Part shown: positions 1 through 12,008 of the stretch, in pieces | How positions within the stretch are numbered: the stretch's first letter is position 1 | How the letters are laid out: each line of letters starts with the position of its first letter | DNA from: Sycobia sp. Sy_11 | Taxonomy: Eukaryota; Arthropoda; Insecta; Hymenoptera; Epichrysomallidae | NCBI GenBank assembly: GCA_018907035.1 | Contig: JACCIC010000035.1 | Location: 1,502,001-1,566,000 of the forward strand | Direction of reading: 5' to 3' | Length of the DNA stretch: 64,000 bases | The notes under the pieces: model-generated | Seen by the model: only the letters and a program-made list of their open reading frames with translations | What the model was told of the DNA's origin: nothing | Database searches by the model: none | Position numbers and translations under genes: made by a program

Positions 1-900
1 TCAATGACTAGTAATGGTCTACTTATGCTTACAATATAAATAAAAATATGAGCAAATATATTTTGAACAAAAGTACTGCTCAGTAGTATATCAAATAAAT
101 TCACTCAAAAAACATATTCTATTATCAAATGTGATCTTGAAAATAAATATTACTTTTTTCCAAATGTTTTCATTATTTACTTATAATTATTGAAGTAGTT
201 CAGATCAAACTTATATTTGCAAATATAACATGAGTCATATATAATACAAGAACTACAAGTAAATTTCAATATAGACATATAGAAATATTCACATAAAAGT
301 CTTAAATAATAAATTGTAATAAATAGTAGATATTTTAAGTTATGGCTACATAAAATGTCATATTTAGTATATAATTTAAAAAATAAAAAATATTAGCTTT
401 GAATATAGAAATGGGTGATTTAATTGCTAAATGGGTGTTTAAAAAATACTCCTGTTATTAAAAAGTTTCTTATTAATTAGTTATCAGTCAATCAAGTGAA
501 TTAACATTAAAAGTTTAATAAATGAAAAATGGAAACAAGTATTTAGAGCATTAACTTCACAAGAAGTTATTTAACATAATCAATTTTTTCTATTAGCAAA
601 TAAAAAAAAATTTGAATTCATTAGAATGCCAATATTTATTTATATTTTTAGCTTTAAGTAAAATGTTTATTAACTGTTGTAGGATTGAAATGTATACAAT
701 TCGAATTAAAATATTGATGATTCATATTTATAAAATTAAAAGCTTTAGGATGAATATTAAGATAATATTAAAATAATATCAAGACTATTTATTTGTTTTT
801 TTTTTATTTTTTGAAAGTTTTGCAAAAACCTTTTCGAAAAAACGTATATGAATTTTAAAGGGTAAAGCTTTGAAAAGATTGTTTTTATCTGCTCTGAAAT
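1..900. other. AT-rich intergenic DNA, nothing recognised
   Basis: Long A/T-rich sequence without a coding-like frame, repeat array or RNA gene that I can support. Confidence 0.6.
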
Positions 901-2450
901 CAATCAAGAATGTTGTTGACCAAGAGACAAAGGCATAAATGTAATGTTATTTTCGAGGTGACTCCTTATGCGGCTTCGCCCAGCTCCTATAACTTATTAT
1001 CATATCAGGACGGCGCTCTTTCTTTTTCTCCTTTTAACATTTTATTTCGAGGTTATGATCGTATTGGCATTATGCTCCCCTGCACATATATATAGAACAT
1101 GCGTGCGAGAACTCATGCTACTCCCCGCGGCTCCACGGTCCGGGCCCGGGCTTTTATAGCCGGCGTCAACGACTTCTATCTCACTTGCGGTTAACAAGCT
1201 AGCGAGGCTGACGCTGAGTCAGGGCCAAATGTCGGCGAACTCGCGGCTGTGACTAACAGGAAAACATGAAACAGAGGTGAGCCGTGAGCGGAGTAAGTAA
1301 AGGCTGACCTTCGGCCGTCGGGTGGTGAAGTAGCCACGAGAAAGAAGAGAAAGACATACACCGATACACGGCATATGAAAAAAGAGCAAGAGAAAGACAG
1401 ACTGAACGAATGAGAGTCGCTCCGCGCGTTCATATAATACGCACAAACTCGGCTCGGCTACCCGTTATGACGCTTGCTTTGCCCCTCGGGCTCTATAAAT
1501 ACACGCTCGATCCTCGACACTGCACGAAAGGGAGTCGCAAACAATTATTTTCGGTCTACTCCGAAGGCCTCTTGCTTCATGAGTGGGTCCCAAAATATGA
1601 GTGGCCCCGAAACTGGTGCTGTCGACCGAATTATTATACTTGGAAAGGACTCACTCCGATGGCCGGGTTCGCAAAAAAAAGTCACTGTTCAGTAACTTCA
1701 CAAAAAACAAAAAAAAAAAAAAACAACGAGGCGCGAGAGATAACGCGATGGAATGAAATGCTTCTTTTTCAGAGAGAATATTTCACAGAAATAAGGCGAA
1801 AAGTCCGCGAACATGGAGGAATCCGGAAAATTTCTAGGTTAAAGGCTAACAAGAGGCAACACGGCTACGGAGTCCGGTAGGCGCTTCATTTTCCGTTCGT
1901 ATTGATTTTCGGAGGGCAATCGAGTAAGACTAAGTCCAAGTTCATGGACGCCAATATTTATGGGAACGCGAAATTTGCAAAACGTATCCCAGGATAATGA
2001 AACTCCTGAGCGCACGAGACAAGCCCCGGTTTGTAATCACTTGTCTTTGCTCCGAGTCGACAAAAAGCGCTTGGCTTACAGCAAGGAGTAACCTCGGCTT
2101 TCTCCGGACTCGCAAAACACGACCCCGATGCGCGCACAACACAATTTTTACAAAACACTAACTGTACCTGCTAATTGTTTTCTCAGTAGAAGCGCGGACT
2201 GTGGTTCTGACATTAATAAAAGTTCCGTTAAATTAGACTAAATTGAATATTGAAAAACAATCACTTTTGGCTTGACTGGAAAAATGGCTAGGTAACGTCG
2301 CGCGGAAACGTTTACTGCGCTTGCGCCACCTGCTTTTAAAACATATGTTCTTCCGTCGGCAGCACTGGCTGGATTACAGCCTGGATTATATAGTATAACA
2401 TAGATAGTAGTAGTTTGACGATGAAAAGGTTTCACTGGCTATTATATATA
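901..2450. other. GC-richer intergenic island, no supported gene
   Basis: Composition rises to near-balanced GC. There is a TATA-box-like TATAAATA at 1494-1501 and an open frame of 156 codons (1410-1880, plus) with no recognisable domain and a run of lysines from an A-tract. The frame begins upstream of the TATA-like site, so the two do not support one another. It could hide a lineage-specific gene, but nothing visible shows it. Confidence 0.4.
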
Positions 2451-4058
2451 TTCCATGTAAATTCGAATTCAGGCACGAATAAACTGACATTGTTACAATT
2501 GATGTACGTTTCCGTCAAAAACGCGTAATATGAGTTACACATAAAAGTCGTTTTCAGTTTAAATAATTTTAGACTACCATATTATATAGAACAATCTATA
2601 CTATATATTATAGAATATGATCGTATAAAATCATATCATAAGTACGATTTCTGACTAAAAAAATATCTTTATTTTCCTTTTTTATTACACATTATTTTAT
2701 TCTGTTCCAGTTTAAAATATTTTTCAATTAATAATAACCCACTGTAAACTTAAATAAATAAACTAAATATGAAAAAAAATTATTAGTAAATTAATTAAAT
2801 TAAAATTTAACAAATACAACAAATGAATATTTTATTAAATTAATGATAACGGACGAGATAAATTACAAATTTATAGATATCTGTATGCGAGAATATATAG
2901 CTATATTAATGTTGTTGAATTATATTTATTAAGTTTAGAATTGAATTTTTTATTTGTATTTTATAATGTTTTATAAAATATAAAAGAACTTGACAATAAT
3001 AATTTATAAAGTTTTTTAATTATAACGTCAGGATGATTCACTTATGAAATATATTAATAAACCGAAAGGATTTTTGAAATTGCGATTTTCCATATGGACT
3101 CCTCATTCTTGCTTGAATTTATTTATTTAAGATTATTGTTATATCCAGCATTATTTTTATCACATTCTGCTCCAATAGATTGCATGCGTATAGCATTTTT
3201 ATTTTGCGCCAAGTAGATACGGAACGGTTGATCAGACTGTATAAGACATTCAGTACCTGTCGTAATTTTATGTATATTTTATTTTCCATTCATTCTCGAT
3301 TTTAATTGTTTGTATTTAACTTATTTACAAGCACCCGCTTAAATCTATAGTTTTAGTCTATAAAAAAATTTTTCTCTTATTTTTCAATTTAATGCAGCGT
3401 CAGAAACGAGTAAAAGAAAAAAAAACTTATAAAGAATTTATAAAATATTGATTCGCCACTATAATTTATCGAAAAAAGATTTTGTATAAATCAGAAGTCG
3501 AAGTCTTTCATTAACCAAGATTGTTCTATATATACATCTTTTGCTCGGCCAAAAAAAGGTATTCAAATTTTTATATGATCGGAACTTTATAGTAATTCAA
3601 AAAATTTATATAAGATTAAAAATTCTGAAATTCATTTCAAACTATATTGAAATGCTTCAACATTAAAAAAAAAAACATTTTGTGATTTCAATCTCCGAAG
3701 CTATATTTAAGATTTTTGTCAGTAGTAGAGAAAATATTTATTTTTATTCTAACAAATGATATTATAGTTGTGCCAGGACTTTATCGATAGTTCATTGCCC
3801 TGTCTGATACATTCGATGATTATCTTTTGAGATGAATATCTTTTGACTATAAAAATGGATAGCTCAAGTGATTCAGTGAATAATTTGCATTGCAAAAGTT
3901 ATTGATCATAAATAGAATCATTATGATACAATGAAGCAGATGATCATAGTATAAGTATGTATGAAAATTGAAACTTTATTTACTTATTTATTACAAAAAC
4001 ATCATATAAAGATATGGCGTTAAATATACATATATATCTGGGCGTTTCCTCAGGAGGA

Positions 4059-4061
<3 letters not shown>

Positions 4062-4104
<43 letters not shown>
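4062..4104. repeat. (TA)n microsatellite
   Basis: Uninterrupted TA dinucleotides, 43 bp, followed 117 bp later by a second TA array. Confidence 0.97.
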
Positions 4105-4106
<2 letters not shown>

Positions 4107-4219
4107 AGAAACGCGCCTGCGCGTATGCATTGGCAGGGGGTTATACCATTAGATTGAACATCCATCAAAAAGGGGTTATACACCGTTCTCGCAACAATGG
4201 TATTTTCGGAGAGTAAACG

Positions 4220-4221
<2 letters not shown>

Positions 4222-4279
<58 letters not shown>
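4222..4279. repeat. (TA)n microsatellite
   Basis: Uninterrupted TA dinucleotides of about 58 bp. Second of a close pair. Confidence 0.97.
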
Positions 4280-4283
<4 letters not shown>

Positions 4284-5620
4284 TTGTGACTAGCGATACA
4301 GAGCTATACAGATGTGCGGTCGTGATTCGCGTGGGCAAAAAAAATTATATATATGTTATGTATAAATCCAAAGGCACGCTTTATTTCGATCTACACTATG
4401 CTACGTTCTTGCTCTCGGTATGTATGCGTATGCGTATTTCGCTGCTGCTTTCTCAGCGATTTCGCGGCGTTCCATTTGCGATTTATGACTCGATCCCGAT
4501 TCCATCTAGCCCAGTGGTTTGTTTACTTATTGCCCTCGTACGTCACGACCGTAACACGTGCGCCACTGTATATATATATATGTATATGTATTGGTTTACT
4601 TGTGCACGTGTTCTCGGTCATACAGGTGCCAGTGTGCCGTGCGTGTACAGCACCAGTCTTGATTTCCACTGCTCTTAGTGGAGCTGGTCTATACGTACAC
4701 AAATTGATATAGTACATTGAATGATCCATTGAATCTGAACGCGTACTGCGTATATGATAAATCAATTCGGGTCCGATGACTCTTTCGGATTACTGTATTA
4801 TTCGATGCTTTATTACGTACTAATCTAAAATTTTCATAATTAATATTATTATTTGGATACCATTCGTGAATAGGTGTTATAATTTAATAAAATAAAAGTC
4901 ACATACTTTATATATTATACTAAAACTAGAACTTTTAGTATTATACTCTTAGTATTTCAAGAGCATTATTATTGAATTAATATAATTAATGTAGAAACCA
5001 AAACCGCATTAAGTTTAATTCATTATAGAATTTTGTAGATATTAATTTCGGAATTTTATTCATATTTTTGATACTTTGAAGTTTATTGTGGCTATTAACT
5101 TATTCAATGAGCACTTTAATCATGAAAATGGAAACTGTTTATCTCATTAGTTCCGTAATACTAAACAGGAGGCTTTAAATGATTTACATTTATGAATGCT
5201 TCAACTTTATTTCTAATAAACTAAAAGAAGAAAACTTTATATTAATATAATATAGCTGATATTATAAAATTCGTTCAAAATAATCATGAGATAATTTAGA
5301 TTTATAATTTTCAAATACATAAATAATCTTGATTTTTTTTCACAAATACAATAAAAAATTTCTAAAGATACCTATAAAAACTATTTTTTTATACCTCTGT
5401 TATTTACATAAATTTTTTTGTAGGTTTATCTTCAATAAAGCAAAGTTATATAAATCAATGATGATAGTAACTTTATTATACTGTCTAATAAATTTGAAAT
5501 GGGAGATAATTTTTCGTTAAGCCTAATAAAATATGCTTTATGCGAATTGTAATTAAAGTTACTATAAAAATCTCGTGTAATTAATGCGGGGGCTATAAAA
5601 AAAAGACTCAAAATGAAAAA

Positions 5621-6310
5621 TAGTTATCCCCTTTGGCGTATACGCACACGGAACGGCGGGCGCACTTGGACGTAAATGCATTTCAGCAATGCGGCGTGAA
5701 ATTTCGTTCCGATAACGCAATTGTGATTAACGCGTGCGGGCGTCGCGCAATTTTCTGCGATCACCCCAATACCCCCGCCCCGCCCCCCCTCGGCGACAGA
5801 GTGATTCCACCAGCCCAACCTCCCCCACGCACGCGCTCAATTGGCCAAAATCTGGCCCGCTCGCGGCCTAATGGAAAAAGTTGCGACTAAAGATTAACGA
5901 TTAACCGCGTACAGCGGGAAAGCCGGGGGCTGCGGGAGGGGGGGGAGGGGGTGGTGCGTTCGGGGTCGGTCGGTCACCGACGCATAACTCCTCTGAGCCA
6001 ATTAATCCTGGGGCAATCGCGCGGCGTATAATAATCCAGGCCGTAAATTTCAAGGATTACGTTATGCAAGCGACGAGGACGCCATTACTTTTCCGCGCGC
6101 CAAGCCCGTGAAATCGATGGACTTGTCATGCGTTCTTTCACCCCGTTCCCTCTTCATTTTTCACTCTCACTTCTAAATAACGCATATTTCAGATTATTCC
6201 GAGATAAAGTGCAGCTACATCTGCTTCTAGTTCTTCATCCAATTACGCAATTACGTAATTATGTATTTGTGCGGATGCGGTTCGCTCGAAGGTTCATTAT
6301 GAATAATTAT
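5621..6310. other. GC island in intergenic DNA
   Basis: Abrupt GC-rich block containing a G-quadruplex-type run (5925-5954) and, near its edge, a perfect 10-bp palindrome ATTACGTAAT (6250-6259). Both strands have short open frames of low complexity. No coding signal. It could be regulatory, but that is not shown. Confidence 0.4.
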
Positions 6311-7823
6311 AAAGTGTAAAGATTTGGCTTGTACTTGCTGTTTTACTCTAAAGAAAAGCACTAATCATATAGGGTAAGTTTTTGGTTATACAAATATATT
6401 TTTATACTTTTATACTTTAAAAGCATTAAAGCACAAGTATTATATCAAATTATATCATAGGAAACCTTTAAATAAGGAATTATTATTAAGTTTTCATAAT
6501 TTTGTTTTTCTATAAATAGATAATCTGGTAATTTATTTATAAGACTATTTAAAAATTTTAAAAGACATTTCAATGATTTTTCCTAAATAGTAGGCATAAA
6601 ATATTAAGAATCTTTGTGTCACCTTTAACAAAATAATTTATTACTAGCAAATTAAAATGGATTCGAAATGGAACTTTCAAAATTCCATTAACAAATGACT
6701 ATTCTTCAAAATCCAGATAATTATTCATACACTATGCTTAAAAAATTTTTGACTAATTAAATGTCAATCTAAACTTTGAATTAAATATAAATATATATGC
6801 GTACAGTTATATGTTACGATATTATTTATACTGAAAATATAAGTATTTTAGTAAAATCGATGTGACAAGCGTTTTATAAAGTATTGTTTAATATAAATAT
6901 TAATTGTTTAAATGGATTTTTGGAATTCCATTGGCAACTTAACAAATAATGGTAACTTAACATATTTATATTGTAATTTAAATGTAAAAAAGTGACAAGC
7001 GTGCAGGACATTTTCATTATCAAATTTGAAATTTAACGAAGTTAAATATTCCACTTACATTTTTTACAATTATGTTATTCAAATGAGCTACAAGTTTCAT
7101 TAAAATTTAATGTAATACCTTATGCTAACTACATCCAGTTTCTATATATCATTTAATTTCAAAATCGTTCTGTTCACAATGACTTTTTTCAGAGATTAAC
7201 TGTACAAATAATATATATAATTTAGAATAAAATTAATTTTTTCTTATCAAATGTATGAGAATGAAGATGTAATATAGAACCTTTTTACCATAGAAATTCA
7301 CAAACATAAAACTAAAAGAAAATAGGAATTGAATTAAATAAACGTAAAAATTTTTTTTTTCATTTTTACAAAAAAATTTTTCAGTCCAATTTTCAATAAA
7401 ATACATTTGAAAAAGCTTCTGTCATATATTAAGTTATCAGAGTAGAACACATTGAAAAAGTAATTTTATGATTTCATCAATGCTTTTATTAATTACTTTA
7501 AGATATACATTGTTCGACAAACGATTATACAGACGTGTATACAATATTTTATTTTACACCGGGACGTCGATTTTTAGGTAAAGTATATATTTACAATGCG
7601 AAAAGGAAAGAATCCTTTTCTGATTTATTTTGCGAATCTTTTCATATAGGAATACATCTGATGTCGAGGAATAAATGTCAGACGTGAATCGAGTCCGCAG
7701 CCTGATCTTCTTCAGCGTGACATTTCCGCGTGGAAATATTTTCCAAGCCACACGTATAATGGCTCCGAGCGCAAATACATACACACACATGCACGCACGC
7801 ACGCACGCACACCCACACACGAA

Positions 7824-7883
<60 letters not shown>

Positions 7884-9270
7884 CGATTATCGTTTCTCAG
7901 CTCGCGACCGAAAGTCTTTCAACAGTAAAATGTACTGCGATCGCTTTCACTCAGCCGTTCGTTACATTTATTTTACTTTTCTTTCTTTTCTCTCTTCTGA
8001 ATATTTATTCTACCTCGCTGGCTTCTTCCTTACATAAAATGATGAAATTTGATTTTCTTTAACTCCGAGTGAAAAATTCACTTCACACAAAAAAGTGAAA
8101 ACGCTCTGGCATTTTTTTTATATCAGTGCACGACTCAGTTTAATTGCACTTCTACAAAAATAATCTAAAATCTCAAAATTATTTTTCTCCGATGAAGTAT
8201 AATACTTTTACATAATTTTTTTTTTATTTTTGATATTTCGTTAATACATCATTTTAATTATTAACACAATAACTTTCCTGTGTATAGGAAACTGTTTAAA
8301 TCTGCTACACGAATATCGTGTATTATAAAAACAGTATAAAAGTTTACAAAAAATCCAAACGTGTTTTATATAACAAGAAGTTTTATAAATTTAAGTAAAA
8401 TCTGTATTATCTTTAACGTTTTATACAATACTTTTCATATTAGTTGCTTAAGAGATTTTTATATAATTAATTTAAAAATACTTATGGAGGAAAAGCGGCA
8501 TAATGTTAAAAAAGTTTCAGCTTTTTACACCGGTATAATTATGATTAATTTTAGATTTTTGTCAAGTCGACTTGAGTAAAAAATAATAATTACGTTCTTC
8601 TTTGTTAGGATCACTGTAATTCGTAATTCTTATTAACATATATTTTAAGTTACATTGTATTCTCCTTTTAGTTTAATTAATATTTACATTTAATCTTATA
8701 TCGACGACGATTTTTTAAAGCTTGAACATTAATCCAGCGCCATCGATTTAATGACAAAAGTAAGACAGTATCATATTTACAGTTAGTTTAATTAAAAATA
8801 TTAACTACCAATATTTTGAGTTCGTGATAAGTTAGAAAAAGAAAATTTAAATTTTTTCGCGAAACGTAATGTTTCTTTTATAAAAATTAATGTACGAAAA
8901 GACAAAAATATTTTTCTAAAAACTAAAAACTGGTAGTTTTTTATTTTTAATTTCACAATTGTGTACGTTTTTATTACGTTAAAAACTGTGAAATTTGTTT
9001 CCGTTACATTATTTCAAATAAATTTACGAACTCTAATACATAAGCTATAATTCTTATTCGTAAAATAAATCTTATTTAAAGTACATTGAAACAACATCTA
9101 GTAAAAACAAAAATCAGTAGGAATCCATCTGGCTACGACAGTATTGCTATCGAGAAATATTAAAATACCCCGCAATAAAACTTTAAAGTATAGAGAAATT
9201 GCAGAAGTGAATTGGACTGTACAGCAAAAGTATTGAAAAGGATTTTTTATCTTTCTTCTCATTTTTCTTC
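6311..9270. other. AT-rich intergenic DNA
   Basis: AT-rich apart from a CA-rich then TA array at 7776-7879. The 72-codon frame at 8361-8579 is low-complexity AT-rich DNA. Nothing else recognised. Confidence 0.6.
7776..7879. repeat. Compound (CA/ACGC)n then (TA)n microsatellite
   Basis: CA and ACGC units (7776-7820) pass into a pure AT array from 7827. Confidence 0.95.
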
Positions 9271-9398
9271 TTTTTCCTCTGTCGCCGATGACTTGCACAA
9301 TCAGCGTAGGAGTCCCGCCGCCGACTCGATTTCTCAAGGAAGACGCGTCGCCCGGCGCTGCGCGGCGTAACTTCATTACACAAAAGAGAACCGACCGG

Positions 9399-9423
9399 GC
9401 GTGCGCGCGCGCGCGCGCACGCC
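9399..9423. repeat. Alternating CG run
   Basis: Alternating purine-pyrimidine GC run of about 25 bp, a sequence type able to adopt Z-DNA. Confidence 0.9.
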
Positions 9424-9743
9424 ATATAGCAAGAAAGCTAAGTAGGAGAGTCGACCGGAAGAAAGTATAAGAAAGAGGAGATTTTCAAGACGCGGCGTCC
9501 TCGCTTGAATGGAGCACGGTTGGAAAAAGAGAGAAAGAGACAGAAATACCGAGAGTGAGGGAGAAATAGATAGAGAGAAGAACAATATATATATATATAT
9601 ATAAAGAGAGCCACGTGGAACCATAGCATGAAAAAAAACAATTCCCATGGCGTTTGACTTTCATTGGAATTTTCTCCCGTAAAATTGGTGGATAAAGTTT
9701 TCGAACGGCGCGTGGCGCTTGGCCACAGGCATCTCTTTCGCTT

Positions 9744-9744
<1 letters not shown>

Positions 9745-9804
<60 letters not shown>
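9745..9804. repeat. (CT)n microsatellite
   Basis: About 55 bp of CT dinucleotides with TTT-containing edges. Confidence 0.97.
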
Positions 9805-9805
<1 letters not shown>

Positions 9806-10524
9806 CCCCCGCTGCAGTGTATATAGGGACCGTCTCCTGCTCCCCTGGACGCGCGCGCGCCGCACGTGAGACTCTCTTATATTTCCCAAGGGAGAGGAGC
9901 GGCAGAGGGCGCGCGTATAGCGGGGTAGTCGCGCGGGGCACCGGAAGGATGATGCGCGCCGCGCACGAGGCGAGCGAGAGAAAAATCCGAGAGAGGTCGC
10001 GGATGAGAAAGCGGATCGAACGTCTGTGTGGTGGGGGGGGGGTGATCTCCCCCTTCACTCTCCCCAGCCTCACCTTACGATTTTTCGCCAACTCTGAAAA
10101 ATTCCTCGCGCGGCTTTTTCACGCGTAGATCTCGCACCCCTGTGCCCCGATGCTACTGGGCAGGGGAGCGCTTCGAGGCCTTTCGCTCGGTCTCGGCGCG
10201 CGGATATTGCGCCTCGGATCTCGCCGGTGTGTCGCGAATAAGTAAGCGGCTCACCCCCCTCCCCTCCGCCGTGTCGACTCCTCGTTTTCTCGTTCGATAA
10301 CTATAGGCGGCCGTCTCGGCAATGAATCAGAACGCGCGGCGGAAACTTTGATTATCTTAAACGTTTGGCCAAAAACTTTCGGAGGGCTGCCTGCCGACAT
10401 GATTTGGAGAGAGCTCGCGCGATTTCTATATGTACAAAGGCTAGATGAATTTTCTTTCAATTGCGAAAGTGCTCCACGTTATAGAACGTAACTTGGAGCG
10501 AAAACATTTCCCGCGTGAATTCGC

Positions 10525-10526
<2 letters not shown>

Positions 10527-10592
<66 letters not shown>

Positions 10593-10600
10593 GTATATAC
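10527..10600. repeat. (TA)n microsatellite
   Basis: Pure AT array to about 10586, then TATG variants. Confidence 0.97.
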
Positions 10601-11257
10601 TGTAGTTAAGAAATTGTTGGGGACCGCTTACAAGGATCCATCGTTTCCTACATTAACATATATTCGATAAGTTCGATTTGTCGCACTTTTAACCGAGACT
10701 CCGGATAAACAGACGGATTGACAAAATGGAGATAGATCAAGGACGGGGTTCACAATTAAATTAGTAATCGGAGCAAGGAATGGATTGGGCATTAAGGAAC
10801 AAACAATCTTGCTATTATACTATTTGAAATTTTGACACATCGCATTTCTTGGCTACTATCTTATTATTATAACCAGTATAATTATTTACTTCAGCCTTGC
10901 GCCTTAAGTATTTGCAGTTCATTATATTTGTATTCCGAAATCCATTTCGCGCACTTGTAATCTCATTCCCAAGTCATCCCACGCTTTCTCTCGCAGCGAT
11001 AATATGACGAGGTCCGCGTCGCAATCGCGCACAAGTGACGGCGCGAAATGGGAGGCGCCAGCGGGGACGGGACGTTTATCTATAATAATAATACATAAAG
11101 AAAACTATTGCCGATACATGTATTAGGACTGGTTCGAAATTGCTAAAATCCCGGACTGTCTGAGTTTGTTTAAAAATTCGCGCGTCATACAGTTTAGTTA
11201 TTGTTCTTTGGGCATAGAGTTTTTCCGAGTTTCGCGACACGATCATTTATATTTATA

Positions 11258-11466
11258 TTATATATATATATATATATATCGGATCGACGCGATACATTTG
11301 AGACGTAAACTACAAATATATATATATATATAAATATAAATAAATCGCGAAAGTGTAGGGCATTTGATTAATCGATAACGGGCTCGAAGCCGCATCGGAA
11401 GCCCGGCGGCGGCAGGGGCGTCGAGCTCGCCGTCGCCGGCGCGATCGCGACGCGGCCGGCGAGGCC
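11258..11466 (-). other. Probable 3' UTR start of the K2P gene
   Basis: This is the DNA downstream of the second TGA. The first ~75 nt remain GC-rich, then composition drops sharply to AT-rich sequence with two short TA tracts (11316-11332 and 11258-11279). I saw no canonical AATAAA on the minus strand between about 10800 and 11466, only AATATA-type variants near 11250, so the mRNA end is not located. Confidence 0.4.
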
Positions 11467-11727
11467 TCACATCTCCGTGTTCTCCTCGTCCAGGTCCTCG
11501 TCGAGCTCGGGCAGCGTGTAGACCGCGGGCGGCGGCACCGGCCTGAGGTGCTCCTCGAGCTTGAGGATCGGCTTGCAGTCGCGGGTGACGTCGACCTGAT
11601 TGTACGAGTCCTTCAGTATGTTCATCTCGTTCTCGTGGGCGAAGATGCTGGCCGGGGGCGGGGGCTCGCCCATGCAGAGGCTCTCCTCGGTGACGTTGCG
11701 ATGGCAGAGGTTGCTGCTCGGAAATTG
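11467..11727 (-). CDS. Candidate readthrough C-terminal extension of the K2P channel (86 codons)
   Basis: Directly after the TGA at 11730-11728 the same frame runs 86 sense codons to a second TGA at 11469-11467. By hand count about 81 of 86 codons end in G or C, like the upstream exon. The peptide looks like a channel tail: QFPSSNLCHRNVTEES, a PPPP stretch, SIFAHENEMNILKDSYNQ, a PVPPPAVYTLPEL segment and an acidic end (DEDLDEENTEM). The stop context is TCG-TGA-CAA-TTT. A C after UGA is known to be leaky, and CAA-TT resembles the CARYYA downstream motif of some readthrough stops. I tested plausible small introns across the TGA (56 and 74 nt, using the AG before CAACC). Both break the frame. 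Alternatives are A-to-I editing of UGA, an alternative exon elsewhere, a sequencing error or a recent nonsense allele. That it is coding seems likely. How the stop is passed is inference. Confidence 0.6.
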   Translation of the reverse strand, partial: QFPSSNLCHRNVTEESLCMGEPPPPASIFAHENEMNILKDSYNQVDVTRDCKPILKLEEHLRPVPPPAVYTLPELDEDLDEENTEM

Positions 11728-12008
11728 TCACGAGGTCATGGCGAACGGGTCGCCCGTGAGCTCGTCGACGCTCGAGCTCGGCTTCACCGGCTCCTGCTTG
11801 TCGGCCTGGTGGGAGAGCCGGTGGACGATCTCGTCGTGGAGGATGTTGAAGCACATGGCGGTCAGGGCCATGCCGGACATTATGTAGCACGAGCAGAACC
11901 AGACGGTGGCGTTGCGCGCCTCGAGGGCGTTGTAGCTCGGGTAGGAGCCCGGCACCATGTCGCCGAAGCCGATCGTGCTCAGGCTCATGAAGCAGAAGTA
12001 GCTGGCGT
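11728..12008 (-). CDS. K2P potassium channel, last exon to first stop: pore loop 2, M4 and proximal C-terminus
   Basis: The exon begins after acceptor GCACCTTTCAG. Two bases complete the split Asp codon and 92 further codons precede TGA at 11730-11728. Visible residues 164-184 contain pore loop 2 (DASYFCFMSLSTIGFGDMVPG) with the TIGFGD filter. An N-A-T sequon lies at 196 on the predicted extracellular side. Residues about 198-220 form M4 (WFCSCYIMSGMALTAMCFNI), followed by HDEIVHRL and a short polar tail ending DPFAMTS. The two pore loops make one subunit, and K2P channels assemble as dimers. The short product is complete at this TGA, but the same frame resumes immediately (next entry). A 262-codon frame (12046-11258) and a 154-codon antisense frame over this exon are products of its very high GC content. 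Confidence 0.92.

Larger units (their letters stand above)
2451..5620. other. AT-rich intergenic DNA with TA microsatellites
   Basis: AT-rich, with two long TA arrays near 4.1-4.3 kb and a short mixed stretch at 4290-4780. No gene or RNA recognised. Confidence 0.6.
9271..11060. other. GC island 3' of the K2P gene with CT, CG and TA arrays
   Basis: GC-rich block with an alternating CG run, a long CT array and a TA array, each listed separately. Frames of 217, 154 and 134 codons here cross the CT/GA array, encode Ser-Leu or Arg-Glu repeats, and are not genes. Confidence 0.5.

Noticed and set aside
1410..1880. 156-codon plus-strand frame
   Set aside because: Has an ATG but no recognisable domain, and a lysine run from an A-tract. 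It may be chance in near-balanced GC.
9438..10091. 217-codon minus frame and overlapping frames
   Set aside because: Built on a CT/GA microsatellite (Arg-Glu repeats) and a TA array. Not a gene.
11660..11810. Small intron removing the TGA at 11730-11728
   Set aside because: With the AG just before CAACC, the plausible donors give introns of 74 or 56 nt, both of which break the reading frame. The GT overlapping the TGA gives only 18 nt.
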